This document shows, piece by piece, positions 1-6,177 of a stretch of 8,659 nucleotides of DNA; position 1 is the first letter of the stretch; each line of letters opens with the position of its first letter. The notes under the pieces are model-generated. The model made no database searches, was not told where the DNA came from, and was given only the letters and a program-made list of their open reading frames with translations. Position numbers and translations under genes: made by a program. Origin of the DNA: an uncultured Amylibacter sp. (GTDB lineage: Bacteria; Pseudomonadota; Alphaproteobacteria; Rhodobacterales; Rhodobacteraceae). The DNA lies in NCBI GenBank assembly GCA_938001995.1, contig CALLAV010000043.1:1-8659 (forward strand). The letters run 5' to 3'.

Positions 1-1
1 A

Positions 2-688
2 GGCATGGTCGAAGGCCTGTTTTCCTCTGTCGCTAACAAATACGACGTGATGAACGACGCCATGTCCATGGGCATCCACCGCATCTGGAAAGACGCGATG
101 ATGGATTGGCTCGCCCCGCGCGGCGCACTCAAACTGCTCGACGTGGCAGGCGGGACAGGCGATGTGGCGTTCCGTTTCCTCAAGCGCGCTCCACAATCCC
201 ACGCCACCGTGTTCGACATGACACAAGGAATGCTCGACGCAGGGCGCACCCGCGCCGAAGCCGAAGACATGGCCGGCAGCCTCGATTGGGTCTGCGGCGA
301 CGCAATGGCCTTGCCGTTCGAAGACAACTCCTTTGACGTTTACACCATCTCCTTTGGCATCCGAAACGTCACTCGCCCCCAAGAAGCGCTGAACGAAGCC
401 TACCGTGTACTGCGCCCGGGTGGCCGCCTCATGGTTCTTGAATTCTCGCAAATCCCGAATCCTGCAATGCAATGGGCTTACGATCAATATTCCTTCAACG
501 TGATCCCAAAAATGGGCCAAGTCATTGCGAACGACGCCGACAGCTACCGCTACCTCGTGGAATCCATTCGCCAGTTCCCAGACCAAGACACGTTCCTGCA
601 AATGATCAAAGACGCAGGCTTCGAAAACGCCAAATACCGCAACATGACCATGGGCATTGCCGCATTGCATTCTGGCTGGAAAATCTAA
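2..688 (+). CDS. ubiE: UbiE, ubiquinone/menaquinone C-methyltransferase (5' partial)
   Basis: SAM-dependent C-methyltransferase of ubiquinone biosynthesis (2-polyprenyl-6-methoxy-1,4-benzoquinol methylase), acting in the cytosol or at the membrane surface. Counting from the methionine at position 5, the first UbiE signature [16 protein letters not shown] spans residues 13-28. SAM motif I (LDVAGGTGD) is at 45-53, the acidic ribose-binding residue is in VFDMTQGM (D71), GDAMALPF is at 98-105, and the second signature [15 protein letters not shown] is at 134-148. The ATG at 5 is probably internal: family members carry about 20 more N-terminal residues, and the in-frame codon before it is Gly, matching the usual AG-MVxGxF context. 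The gene therefore starts outside the window. The stop TAA (686-688) abuts the ubiB ATG, so the two genes are almost certainly cotranscribed and translationally coupled. Confidence 0.96.
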   Translation, partial: GMVEGLFSSVANKYDVMNDAMSMGIHRIWKDAMMDWLAPRGALKLLDVAGGTGDVAFRFLKRAPQSHATVFDMTQGMLDAGRTRAEAEDMAGSLDWVCGDAMALPFEDNSFDVYTISFGIRNVTRPQEALNEAYRVLRPGGRLMVLEFSQIPNPAMQWAYDQYSFNVIPKMGQVIANDADSYRYLVESIRQFPDQDTFLQMIKDAGFENAKYRNMTMGIAALHSGWKI

Positions 689-2212
689 ATGCGCGGTCCG
701 CACAATATCTGGCGTCTGATCCGCACGGGCGCCACGTTTGAACGCACGGGCGCGATGAAACTCGCACTTGAAGCGTTGGATGCGCCCGCACCCGTGCGCA
801 TCGCCGCTCGCGTTCTTGGCTGGCCGTTCAAATGGCTCGGCCTTAAGGGCGATGTTACACAGCCTCCTATGTTGCGCGCGATCACGGCGCTCGGCCCTGC
901 CTACATCAAATTCGGACAGCTGATGTCCACACGTCCCGATGTGGTTGGCACCGAAATGGCAAATGAACTGCGCGTTCTCCAAGACGCCGTTCCGCCGTTT
1001 TCCATGAAAATCGCCCGCGCAGAAATCGAAAACGCCCTTGGCGCACCCGTCGATGAAATATTCTCCGATTTCTCCGAACCCGTCGCCGCTGCCTCCATCG
1101 CCCAGGTCCACCGTGCCCACCTGCGCGACACAGGCCAAGAGGTCGCGGTCAAAGTCCTACGTCCAGGGATTGAACGTGCTTTCGCCAAAGACACCGACGC
1201 GTTTTATTTCGCCGCGCAGATGATCGAACTCCTCTCATCCTCAGCCCGCCGCCTACGCCCGACCGAAGTCATCCAACACTTCGCCGACACCGTAAAAGGC
1301 GAGCTGGACTTGCGCATGGAAGCCTCCGCCGCCGACCAGTTTTACACCAACACCAAAAACGATGACGGTTTTTCCGTGCCCCGCGTGGTCTGGCAACACT
1401 CCGCTCGCTCTGTGATGACACTCGAATGGGCCAACGGCACCAACCTTGGCGACGTCGAAGCGCTGCGCAACGCAGGTCACAATCTGCCCGAACTTGGCGC
1501 AAGCATCGTACAATTCTTCCTCGGCCATGCCCTGCGCGACGGATATTTCCACGCTGATATGCACCAAGGCAATTTGAAGGTTGCGCCAAACGGCGACCTC
1601 ATTGCGCTCGATTTCGGGATCATGGGCCAGATCGACGAATATACTCGGCGCGTCTATGCGGAAATCCTGATCGGCTTTATCCGCAAAGATTATCGCCGCG
1701 TCGCCGAAGTGCATTTTGAGGCAGGCTACGTTCCATCCGACCAAGACGTAGAGGCCTTTGCACTCGCACTCCGTTCAGTCGGCGAACCCATATTCGGCCA
1801 AGACGCCACCAAGATTTCAATGGCCCGCCTGCTGGCGCATCTGTTCGACGTGACCGAACGCTTTGGCATGGAAACCCGCACCGAACTGATCCTGCTGCAA
1901 CGCACGATGGTTGTGGTCGAAGGCGTTGGTCGCTCCCTCGACCCGACACTGAACATTTGGGAAGTCGCCAAGCCGGTTGTCGAAAAATACATCACCGACA
2001 ACCTCGGCCCCAAAGCGATCATGCGCGACCTGACACGCACAGTAAAAACTTTGTCTCGGTTCGGTCCGCAACTGCCCCAACTCGTTGAAAACGCCCTTTT
2101 GCGCACCGCCGCGCCGATCGAAGAACCCAAACGCCCCTCCAAATGGCGCGGTGTGGCGTGGTTCGTTTTGGGTGGCGCAGCGGTCGGTGCAGCAATGACT
2201 TTCCTCGGATGA
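689..2212 (+). CDS. ubiB: UbiB, ubiquinone biosynthesis atypical protein kinase/ATPase
   Basis: ABC1/ADCK/UbiB-family membrane-associated ATPase needed for ubiquinone production; historically annotated as 2-octaprenylphenol hydroxylase. Of its 507 residues, the visible family hallmarks are: the KxGQ motif (K74-F-G-Q77, in AYIKFGQLMSTRPD), the alanine-rich loop replacing the glycine-rich loop (AAAS, 133-136), the nucleotide-binding lysine in AVKV (K155), the catalytic loop HADMHQGN (288-295) and the metal-binding DFG (308-310). The last about 20 residues (WFVLGGAAVGAAMTFL) form a membrane helix, as expected for a UbiB anchor. The start is the ATG directly after the ubiE stop; its product MRGPHNIWRLIRTGATFERTGAM is the typical alphaproteobacterial N-terminus. 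The stop TGA overlaps the next ATG (ATGA). Nothing looks broken. The substrate of the kinase fold is not evident from sequence. Confidence 0.96.
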   Translation: MRGPHNIWRLIRTGATFERTGAMKLALEALDAPAPVRIAARVLGWPFKWLGLKGDVTQPPMLRAITALGPAYIKFGQLMSTRPDVVGTEMANELRVLQDAVPPFSMKIARAEIENALGAPVDEIFSDFSEPVAAASIAQVHRAHLRDTGQEVAVKVLRPGIERAFAKDTDAFYFAAQMIELLSSSARRLRPTEVIQHFADTVKGELDLRMEASAADQFYTNTKNDDGFSVPRVVWQHSARSVMTLEWANGTNLGDVEALRNAGHNLPELGASIVQFFLGHALRDGYFHADMHQGNLKVAPNGDLIALDFGIMGQIDEYTRRVYAEILIGFIRKDYRRVAEVHFEAGYVPSDQDVEAFALALRSVGEPIFGQDATKISMARLLAHLFDVTERFGMETRTELILLQRTMVVVEGVGRSLDPTLNIWEVAKPVVEKYITDNLGPKAIMRDLTRTVKTLSRFGPQLPQLVENALLRTAAPIEEPKRPSKWRGVAWFVLGGAAVGAAMTFLG

Positions 2213-2454
2213 TCCGCAAAGCGATCAGCATCGTCTTCTTCGCCTGCGCCACCTTCTTCGGCTTTGCTTATTATGATCGGTATCACAAATGGCGCGACTG
2301 TTTTAACGATCAAGGTCGCTGCTTCGATCCAGAAACGGCGTCGGTGTACATTGAAGGCGCGGGCATGGTTTGGGGAATGATGTTTGTTGTTACGTTTATT
2401 CCCGCGATGGTGTTGTGGTTCAAACGCCCAAAAAGCCAAGACACTTCAGCCTAG
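2209..2454 (+). CDS. Small two-helix membrane protein coupled to ubiB
   Basis: I do not recognise this 81-residue protein. It has two predicted membrane helices (about residues 5-22 and 50-71) flanking a polar loop with two cysteines, C31 and C38, spaced C-x6-C. A short basic tail (KRPKSQ) follows. With the basic N-terminus MIRK and the basic tail both inside, the loop would face the periplasm, where the cysteines could form a disulfide; this is inference. The ATG is nested in the ubiB stop as ATGA, a classic translational-coupling overlap, so it is very probably the third gene of the ubiE-ubiB operon. A longer frame from 2143 exists but would overlap ubiB by 70 bases and add a non-hydrophobic arginine-rich stretch, so 2209 is preferred. 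A role linked to quinone metabolism is suggested only by position. Confidence 0.75.
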   Translation: MIRKAISIVFFACATFFGFAYYDRYHKWRDCFNDQGRCFDPETASVYIEGAGMVWGMMFVVTFIPAMVLWFKRPKSQDTSA

Positions 2455-2505
2455 AAGCTTCATATATGACGCTTCAAACAAGACGCTCTTTTAGACGCTT
2501 CATAT
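2454..2505. repeat. Four degenerate 14-bp tandem repeats, GA(C/A)GCTTCA core
   Basis: The core recurs as GAAGCTTCA (2454-2462), GACGCTTCA (2468-2476), GACGCTCTT (2482-2490) and GACGCTTCA (2494-2502). The steps are 14, 14 and 12 bases. The first and last copies continue as CATAT, so GCTTCATAT is exact at 2457-2465 and 2497-2505. The array starts on the last base of the small membrane gene's stop codon and lies in the short gap before a convergent gene. No known element is recognised. It may be decayed duplication or protein-binding repeats. Confidence 0.6.
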
Positions 2506-2519
2506 TTGCAGGGTCTTAA

Positions 2520-2534
2520 TTAACCACCTGTTAA
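2520..2534. terminator. Weak inverted repeat between convergent genes, possible terminator
   Basis: TTAAC-CACCT-GTTAA is a perfect 5-bp-arm inverted repeat lying 4 bases beyond the stop of the kinase-like gene (read on the minus strand) and 65 bases beyond the small membrane gene. Convergent transcription makes a bidirectional terminator plausible. However, the stem is AT-rich and short, and no real U-tract follows on either strand, so this is a weak call. Confidence 0.2.
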
Positions 2535-2538
2535 GGTT

Positions 2539-3549
2539 TCAAAAACGCTCAGAACCGATCTTGTGGTCCTCGCAAAACGCAATCAAACGCGCCAAATCGG
2601 CTCGCCGCCAATCCCGTTTATGACCCGTAGCATTGTCCAATTGAGTTGTTGCCATCACCGTGATGAACAACCGCCAGACCGCCCCAAACAGGTAATCCGC
2701 ACGACACTGATCCAGCGTGTAATCCGTAACACGAAGCGCCCCGTGATAGCGCGCGATCATCGCATCCTCGCACCCGCGCCGCACATCAGGTTGCACCGAA
2801 CTGATCATGAAAAACGCCAGATCATGCGCACCAAGCCCGCGCCCCATGAACTGCCAATCTAGCAGCACAGCATCGTCCCCAAACAGGACATTATCCACCT
2901 GCGCATCGCGGTGCACCACTGTCTGTGGCCCAGTCATCATCCGCGTGAAAATCCCAAGTGGATCGCCAGCCAACCAATCACCGAGGGCGACAAGACGTTC
3001 GGACAAGACAAAATCTGGCAACAGGTTCGAAACCTTCGAAGGATACTCCGCCCACATCTGTGCGAAATCGAACTCGCCCAATAACGCCAACGCGGGCAAA
3101 TCTTGTGCTGCATCCGTCTCCCAAAACGCGCCGTGAACCTGCGCTAATGCATTTGCGACTTGCATCGCCTCAGCCGCATTACATCCTGTCAAAAACGGAA
3201 CGGACCGCCGCGCACCTATGTCCTCGATCAACAGTACGCTTGCGCCGCTCTTTTCGTCAAATGCTCCGAAATAGCGCGTGGGCACGGGCAACTCCCGCCC
3301 CGCACTCATTTGATAAAACTGCACTTCCCGTGCATTTGCTGCAGCGAAGGCCATGCGCAAATCCGCATGTTCAGGCGCCAGTTTCACCACCATAGACCCA
3401 TCTTCTAGGGTCACCCGAAACAGCCCACCCCCAGTGAACCCTTCGTCCACACCAATCCGCGTCATGTTACAAACGGAAACCGCGCGGCCCAGCACTTGGC
3501 TCAACCACGCGGATGAAATCTCGGTCTCTGATCTGGGGAAATCTACCAC
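2539..3549 (-). CDS. APH/ecdysteroid-kinase-like phosphotransferase overlapping puuD
   Basis: Small-molecule kinase of the aminoglycoside-phosphotransferase/choline-kinase-like fold (336 residues from the start chosen here). Visible elements in order: a glycine-rich loop (GFTGGGLFRV, about 38-47), the ATP-binding lysine in MVVKLAP (K56), an E-x-x-FY helix (EVQFYQ, about 75-80), the hinge-like VLLIEDIG, the catalytic loop HRDAQVDN (213-220, with D215 and N220), the metal-binding D231 in LLDWQ, then GRGLGAHDLAFF. The pattern LDWQxxGxGxGxxDLA is typical of the bacterial relatives of insect ecdysteroid kinases. The substrate cannot be told from sequence. A GTG at 3549 gives MVDFPRSETEIS, close to where family members normally begin, and overlaps the puuD stop by 7 bases. 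An upstream GTG at 3576 would add 9 residues and a 34-base overlap. The gene is surely cotranscribed with puuD, which hints at a role near purine or ureide use, but that is inference. Confidence 0.88.
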   Translation of the reverse strand: MVDFPRSETEISSAWLSQVLGRAVSVCNMTRIGVDEGFTGGGLFRVTLEDGSMVVKLAPEHADLRMAFAAANAREVQFYQMSAGRELPVPTRYFGAFDEKSGASVLLIEDIGARRSVPFLTGCNAAEAMQVANALAQVHGAFWETDAAQDLPALALLGEFDFAQMWAEYPSKVSNLLPDFVLSERLVALGDWLAGDPLGIFTRMMTGPQTVVHRDAQVDNVLFGDDAVLLDWQFMGRGLGAHDLAFFMISSVQPDVRRGCEDAMIARYHGALRVTDYTLDQCRADYLFGAVWRLFITVMATTQLDNATGHKRDWRRADLARLIAFCEDHKIGSERF

Positions 3550-4766
3550 AAGGACGGCGTAGCCTTTCGATACCACTCAACAATCTTCGCCCGTTCCTTT
3601 GGTTCGATAAACGTGCGATTCCCCGGTGGCATAGCGTGCGTGATCCCTGCCTGCAAATAGATATCGCGCGCCGCCAAAGCGATCCGCGCCTCTGTATCGA
3701 GCTTCACCCCTTTGGGTGCCCACAACACGCCTTCATAAAACGGCTCATCTGCGTGACACATGGAACAGCGCCCCATCACAATGTCATGCACCTCGCCAAA
3801 CCCCTCCGCACTCGCAAACCGTTCTGCCGTTGGCGTCATCGCAACCGCGTCGACCTCTGGATCACGGCCCAGCGTGCTGACCCACATGATCAAAACAAAA
3901 ATCAACGCCGTCGCGCCCCACGTCCAATGTGGATTGCCTGAGCGCGCGTGGATGGAGTTGAAATAGTGCCGAATGGTCACCCCCATCAGAAAGATCAGAC
4001 TGGCAATCACCCAGTTGTATTCTACTGCAAAGGCCAGCGGATAATGATTGCTCAGCATCAGGAAAATCACAGGCAACGTCAGATAGTTGTTATGGGTCGA
4101 GCGCTGCTTTGCAATCTTGCCGTACTTCGGATCAGGTTTCCGCCCTGCCTTTAAGTCCGCCACCACAATCCGTTGGTTCGGCATGATGATAAAGAACACG
4201 TTCCCCGACATTATAGTCGCCGTAATCGCGCCCAGATGCAGCATAGTCGCCCGTCCCGAAAACACCTGCGTGTAGGCGTAGGCCAGTACCACCAGCAGAA
4301 CATAAAGCGCGATCATCAGCCGAGTATTGTCATCGCCAAACCGCGACTTGCACAGCAGATCGTAAATCACCCATACAGCGGCCAAAGACCCGATCGAAAT
4401 CAATATACCCTGCCACGCCGCCAGATCGGCAACCTGTGGGTCAATCAAAAACATGTCCGCACCAAGGTAGTAAACCACGACCATCATCGCGAACCCGCTT
4501 AGCCAAGTGGCGTAGCTCTCCCATTTGAACCAAGTCAGATGTTCGGGCATAGCGTCAGGGGCCACCAAATATTTCTGGATGTGGTAAAACCCACCCCCAT
4601 GCACCTGCCATTCTTCGCCATCCGCAGGGCCTTCGATGTTGCGGTTCAGTCCCAAATCGAGCGCGATGAAATAAAACGACGACCCGATCCACGCAATCGC
4701 CGTGATCACATGCACCCAGCGGATCGCGAAATACAACCAATCGCTGATGACAGCCAATTCAAACAT
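3543..4766 (-). CDS. puuD: PuuD, membrane cytochrome c urate oxidase (urate hydroxylase)
   Basis: Oxidises urate to 5-hydroxyisourate at the cytoplasmic membrane; in characterised relatives electrons pass to a haem c and the respiratory chain rather than to O2 with peroxide release. The 407-residue protein starts with the family's membrane domain (WVHVITAIAWIGSSFYFIALD, about 17-37). About eight hydrophobic segments follow (near 10-35, 86-107, 117-139, 150-170, 177-197, 228-248, 252-268, 281-299). Histidines in the helices include H19 and H177. The C-terminal about 85 residues are a cytochrome c domain with CSMCH (C334, C337, H338) and a plausible distal methionine in HAMPPGN (M379). The ATG at 4766 is preceded by a good Shine-Dalgarno (AGGGAGA, 4774-4780 on the opposite strand). 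It is the first gene of an operon with the kinase-like gene. A LysR gene is divergent from it, 104 bases away, and is the obvious candidate regulator. Confidence 0.95.
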   Translation of the reverse strand: MFELAVISDWLYFAIRWVHVITAIAWIGSSFYFIALDLGLNRNIEGPADGEEWQVHGGGFYHIQKYLVAPDAMPEHLTWFKWESYATWLSGFAMMVVVYYLGADMFLIDPQVADLAAWQGILISIGSLAAVWVIYDLLCKSRFGDDNTRLMIALYVLLVVLAYAYTQVFSGRATMLHLGAITATIMSGNVFFIIMPNQRIVVADLKAGRKPDPKYGKIAKQRSTHNNYLTLPVIFLMLSNHYPLAFAVEYNWVIASLIFLMGVTIRHYFNSIHARSGNPHWTWGATALIFVLIMWVSTLGRDPEVDAVAMTPTAERFASAEGFGEVHDIVMGRCSMCHADEPFYEGVLWAPKGVKLDTEARIALAARDIYLQAGITHAMPPGNRTFIEPKERAKIVEWYRKATPSLW

Positions 4767-4813
4767 GACGGAATCTCCCTTTCATGCAAAGTCGCCCAAT
4801 CCCGCTTTCCTGT

Positions 4814-4842
4814 AAATCACAATAATGATGCAGCACTTTCAA
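4814..4842 (-). promoter_or_regulatory. Candidate puuD promoter in the puuD/LysR divergent region
   Basis: Read on the minus strand, TTGAAA (4837-4842) is a good -35 match. It is followed after 17 bases by TGATTT (4814-4819), a poor -10. The implied leader to the puuD ATG is roughly 40 bases. The same intergenic region (4767-4870) must hold the LysR promoter. No operator is certain. Confidence 0.3.
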
Positions 4843-4845
4843 AAA

Positions 4846-4860
4846 TGCCCGAATAATGCA
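4846..4860. promoter_or_regulatory. Possible LysR-type operator dyad upstream of the first LysR gene
   Basis: TGC-N9-GCA is a small interrupted dyad 10 bases before the LysR ATG and upstream of the puuD -35 candidate. LysR proteins often bind such interrupted dyads between themselves and a divergent target. The arms are only 3 bases, so chance is likely. Confidence 0.2.
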
Positions 4861-4870
4861 ATGAATCCCT

Positions 4871-5779
4871 ATGCCTTACGTCACCACACTCAAAATCTTT
4901 CGCCGCGTCTATGAACTCGGCAACATGTCTGCCGCCGCTCGTGATCAACGGGTGTCCCCCGCCGTCGCCTCCTCGCGCATGGCGGAATTGGAAAATCACC
5001 TCGGTGTGCGGCTCTTTAACCGCACAACACGTTCGCTTGCCCCCACCGAGCACGGGCGGTTGTTCTATGAAGGTTCTGGCAAAATCTTGGATGCCATCGA
5101 ACAGGCGGAATCCGCCATCGCCGATCACGCCAAATCGCCGCGCGGCTCGATCTATGTGGCAGCGCCTCTTGGTATCGGTCGCCGCCTGATCGCCCCCGCC
5201 GTGCCTGATTTCAAAACGACCTACCCCAACACCGATGTTCGCCTGCGCATGTCGGATCGCAAAATCGACCTCACGGCCGAAGGGCTCGACATCATGTTTT
5301 TCCTCGGCACCCCCGCTGACAGCACCCACCGCGTGCGCACCATCGCCGAATGCCCGCGCATCCTCTGTGCTGCTCCGCACTATATCGCCGCGCATGGAAT
5401 GCCGCAAAACGGTGCAGACCTGATCGCCGACAAGCACGCCTGCCTGTTGCTCCGCTATCCGGGCGTCACCGAATTTCAATGGTCCCTACAAACCGCAGGC
5501 CGCCCAAAGTCTTACCCAGTTTCGGGGCCGTTTGAATCCGATGATGGCGATGTATTGACCGAGTGGGCGCTTGCAGGGCACGGCATCATAAACAAACCAA
5601 TGTTTGAAATCGCCAGCCACCTTGCGGACGGGACTTTGGTCGAAGTGGCTTCGCAAACACCGCCAACTCCTGTTTTCCTCGGCTGTTTGTATCCCCACAA
5701 AAAACACCAAGACCCCAAAATCAGGCTGTTCATCGATCACATGGTGGCAAGCTGTAAGGCAGGGCTTTCTGGAAAGTGA
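4871..5779 (+). CDS. LysR-family transcriptional regulator divergent from puuD
   Basis: LysR-type regulator of usual length (302 residues). The N-terminal winged helix-turn-helix spans about residues 3-62 (helix-turn-helix around 17-37: GNMSAAARDQRVSPAVASSRM). The typical LGVRLFNRTTRSLAPTEHG follows at 44-62, then a linker helix and a two-lobed effector-binding domain (about 90-297), starting GSIYVAAPLGIGRRLIAP. The sequence resembles the large CrgA/AaeR-like LysR subgroup. It is divergent from puuD, the standard arrangement for a LysR protein and its target, so control of puuD and the kinase-like gene is inferred; the effector is unknown but urate or a relative is plausible. There is no convincing Shine-Dalgarno before the ATG. 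A -10-like AATAAT sits at 4852-4857, so the mRNA leader may be very short. Confidence 0.93.
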   Translation: MPYVTTLKIFRRVYELGNMSAAARDQRVSPAVASSRMAELENHLGVRLFNRTTRSLAPTEHGRLFYEGSGKILDAIEQAESAIADHAKSPRGSIYVAAPLGIGRRLIAPAVPDFKTTYPNTDVRLRMSDRKIDLTAEGLDIMFFLGTPADSTHRVRTIAECPRILCAAPHYIAAHGMPQNGADLIADKHACLLLRYPGVTEFQWSLQTAGRPKSYPVSGPFESDDGDVLTEWALAGHGIINKPMFEIASHLADGTLVEVASQTPPTPVFLGCLYPHKKHQDPKIRLFIDHMVASCKAGLSGK

Positions 5780-5797
5780 CACCAACCGTGTCGTCAC
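5776..5797. terminator. Possible shared stem-loop at convergent gene ends
   Basis: GTGACAC (5776-5782) can pair with GTGTC-GT-CAC (5788-5797) with a bulge. This structure spans the stop codons of both the LysR gene and the convergent small gene, which end 14 bases apart. It could slow or end transcription in both directions. No U-tract follows, so confidence is low. Confidence 0.25.
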
Positions 5798-6027
5798 ACC
5801 TTAGGAAGTATGTCCGCAAATGACGCTTTGTTCGTTTTAATTTCTGGCTCAAAGTAGGATTTAACAATGGTCCGTGACGCACGCACGGCGTGAGCAGGGG
5901 CATTTCCAAATCGGTCCGCAAGGCTCACTTCCACATATTCAAGCATGGCACACAAGCTGTCTAACTCTGCGCGGTCTTCGATACTCAATGGGTAATTGAG
6001 CTTTGTCGCCGGTTTTTTGCGAGGCAT
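5794..6027 (-). CDS. Small hypothetical protein, 77 residues
   Basis: I do not recognise this family. The protein starts with a basic stretch (MPRKKPATK), followed by a mainly helical-looking middle (SIEDRAELDSLCAMLEYVEVSLADRFG, about 15-41). A second helical part, APAHAVRASRTIVKSYFEPEI, spans about 44-63. There is no signal peptide or membrane segment, and one cysteine (C26). It could be a small cytosolic adaptor or DNA-associated protein, but this is only a guess from its composition. The ATG is preceded on the minus strand by AGGG about 8 bases upstream, which lies inside a perfect inverted repeat. The gene sits between two LysR genes, convergent with the first and divergent from the second (150-base gap). 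Its stop overlaps a possible stem-loop. The intact frame, start site and placement support it being real. Confidence 0.6.
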   Translation of the reverse strand: MPRKKPATKLNYPLSIEDRAELDSLCAMLEYVEVSLADRFGNAPAHAVRASRTIVKSYFEPEIKTNKASFADILPKV

Positions 6028-6032
6028 ACTTA

Positions 6033-6050
6033 AACCCTATTTCTAGGGTT
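6033..6050. promoter_or_regulatory. Perfect 7-bp inverted repeat over the small gene's ribosome binding site
   Basis: AACCCTA-TTTC-TAGGGTT is an exact inverted repeat ending 5 bases before the small gene's ATG when read on the minus strand. The 3' arm (plus-strand 6033-6039) carries the AGGG Shine-Dalgarno. As RNA it would form a 7-bp hairpin hiding the ribosome binding site; as DNA it is a good shape for an operator. Which of these applies is not shown. Confidence 0.55.
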
Positions 6051-6152
6051 CTCGCGCAGCCGACATTTCCGTCGCCCATCCTGCTTTACCCAAATGAATT
6101 TGCAGCCGATGCTCTTGCTGTGTGAAAAACTATATGCCAAAGAAAACCGCAA

Positions 6153-6164
6153 TCAATCGATTGA
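6153..6164. promoter_or_regulatory. 12-bp palindrome before the second LysR gene
   Basis: TCAATCGATTGA is a perfect palindrome ending 13 bases upstream of the ATG of the second LysR gene. Just inside that gene lies a second palindrome, TCGATATATATCGA (6188-6201), sharing ATCGATT with it. Autoregulatory operator sites are common at this location for LysR genes. Perfect 12-mers do occur by chance about twice in 8.7 kb, so position is the main argument. Confidence 0.35.
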
Positions 6165-6177
6165 AGAGATGTAATTA

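Noticed and set aside
2143..2208. Upstream extension of the small membrane gene to an ATG at 2143
   Set aside because: It would overlap ubiB by 70 bases with an arginine-rich stretch. The ATGA junction at 2209 gives a normal membrane-protein start.
1726..2439. Long open frame on the minus strand (237 codons) opposite ubiB and the small membrane gene
   Set aside because: It is antisense to a well-supported UbiB sequence, has low-complexity, arginine/serine-rich composition and no recognisable domain.
3160..3941. Several plus-strand open frames opposite the kinase-like gene and puuD
   Set aside because: They are proline/arginine/histidine-rich antisense shadows without ribosome sites.
4817..5479. 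Minus-strand open frame of 220 codons opposite the first LysR gene
   Set aside because: It is a complementary-frame shadow of the LysR coding sequence. It would also run through the puuD/LysR promoter region. The product shows no family features.
6011..6019. T-run (GGTTTTTTG) as a possible terminator
   Set aside because: It lies in codons 3-6 of the small minus-strand gene, encoding KKP, and no stem precedes it.
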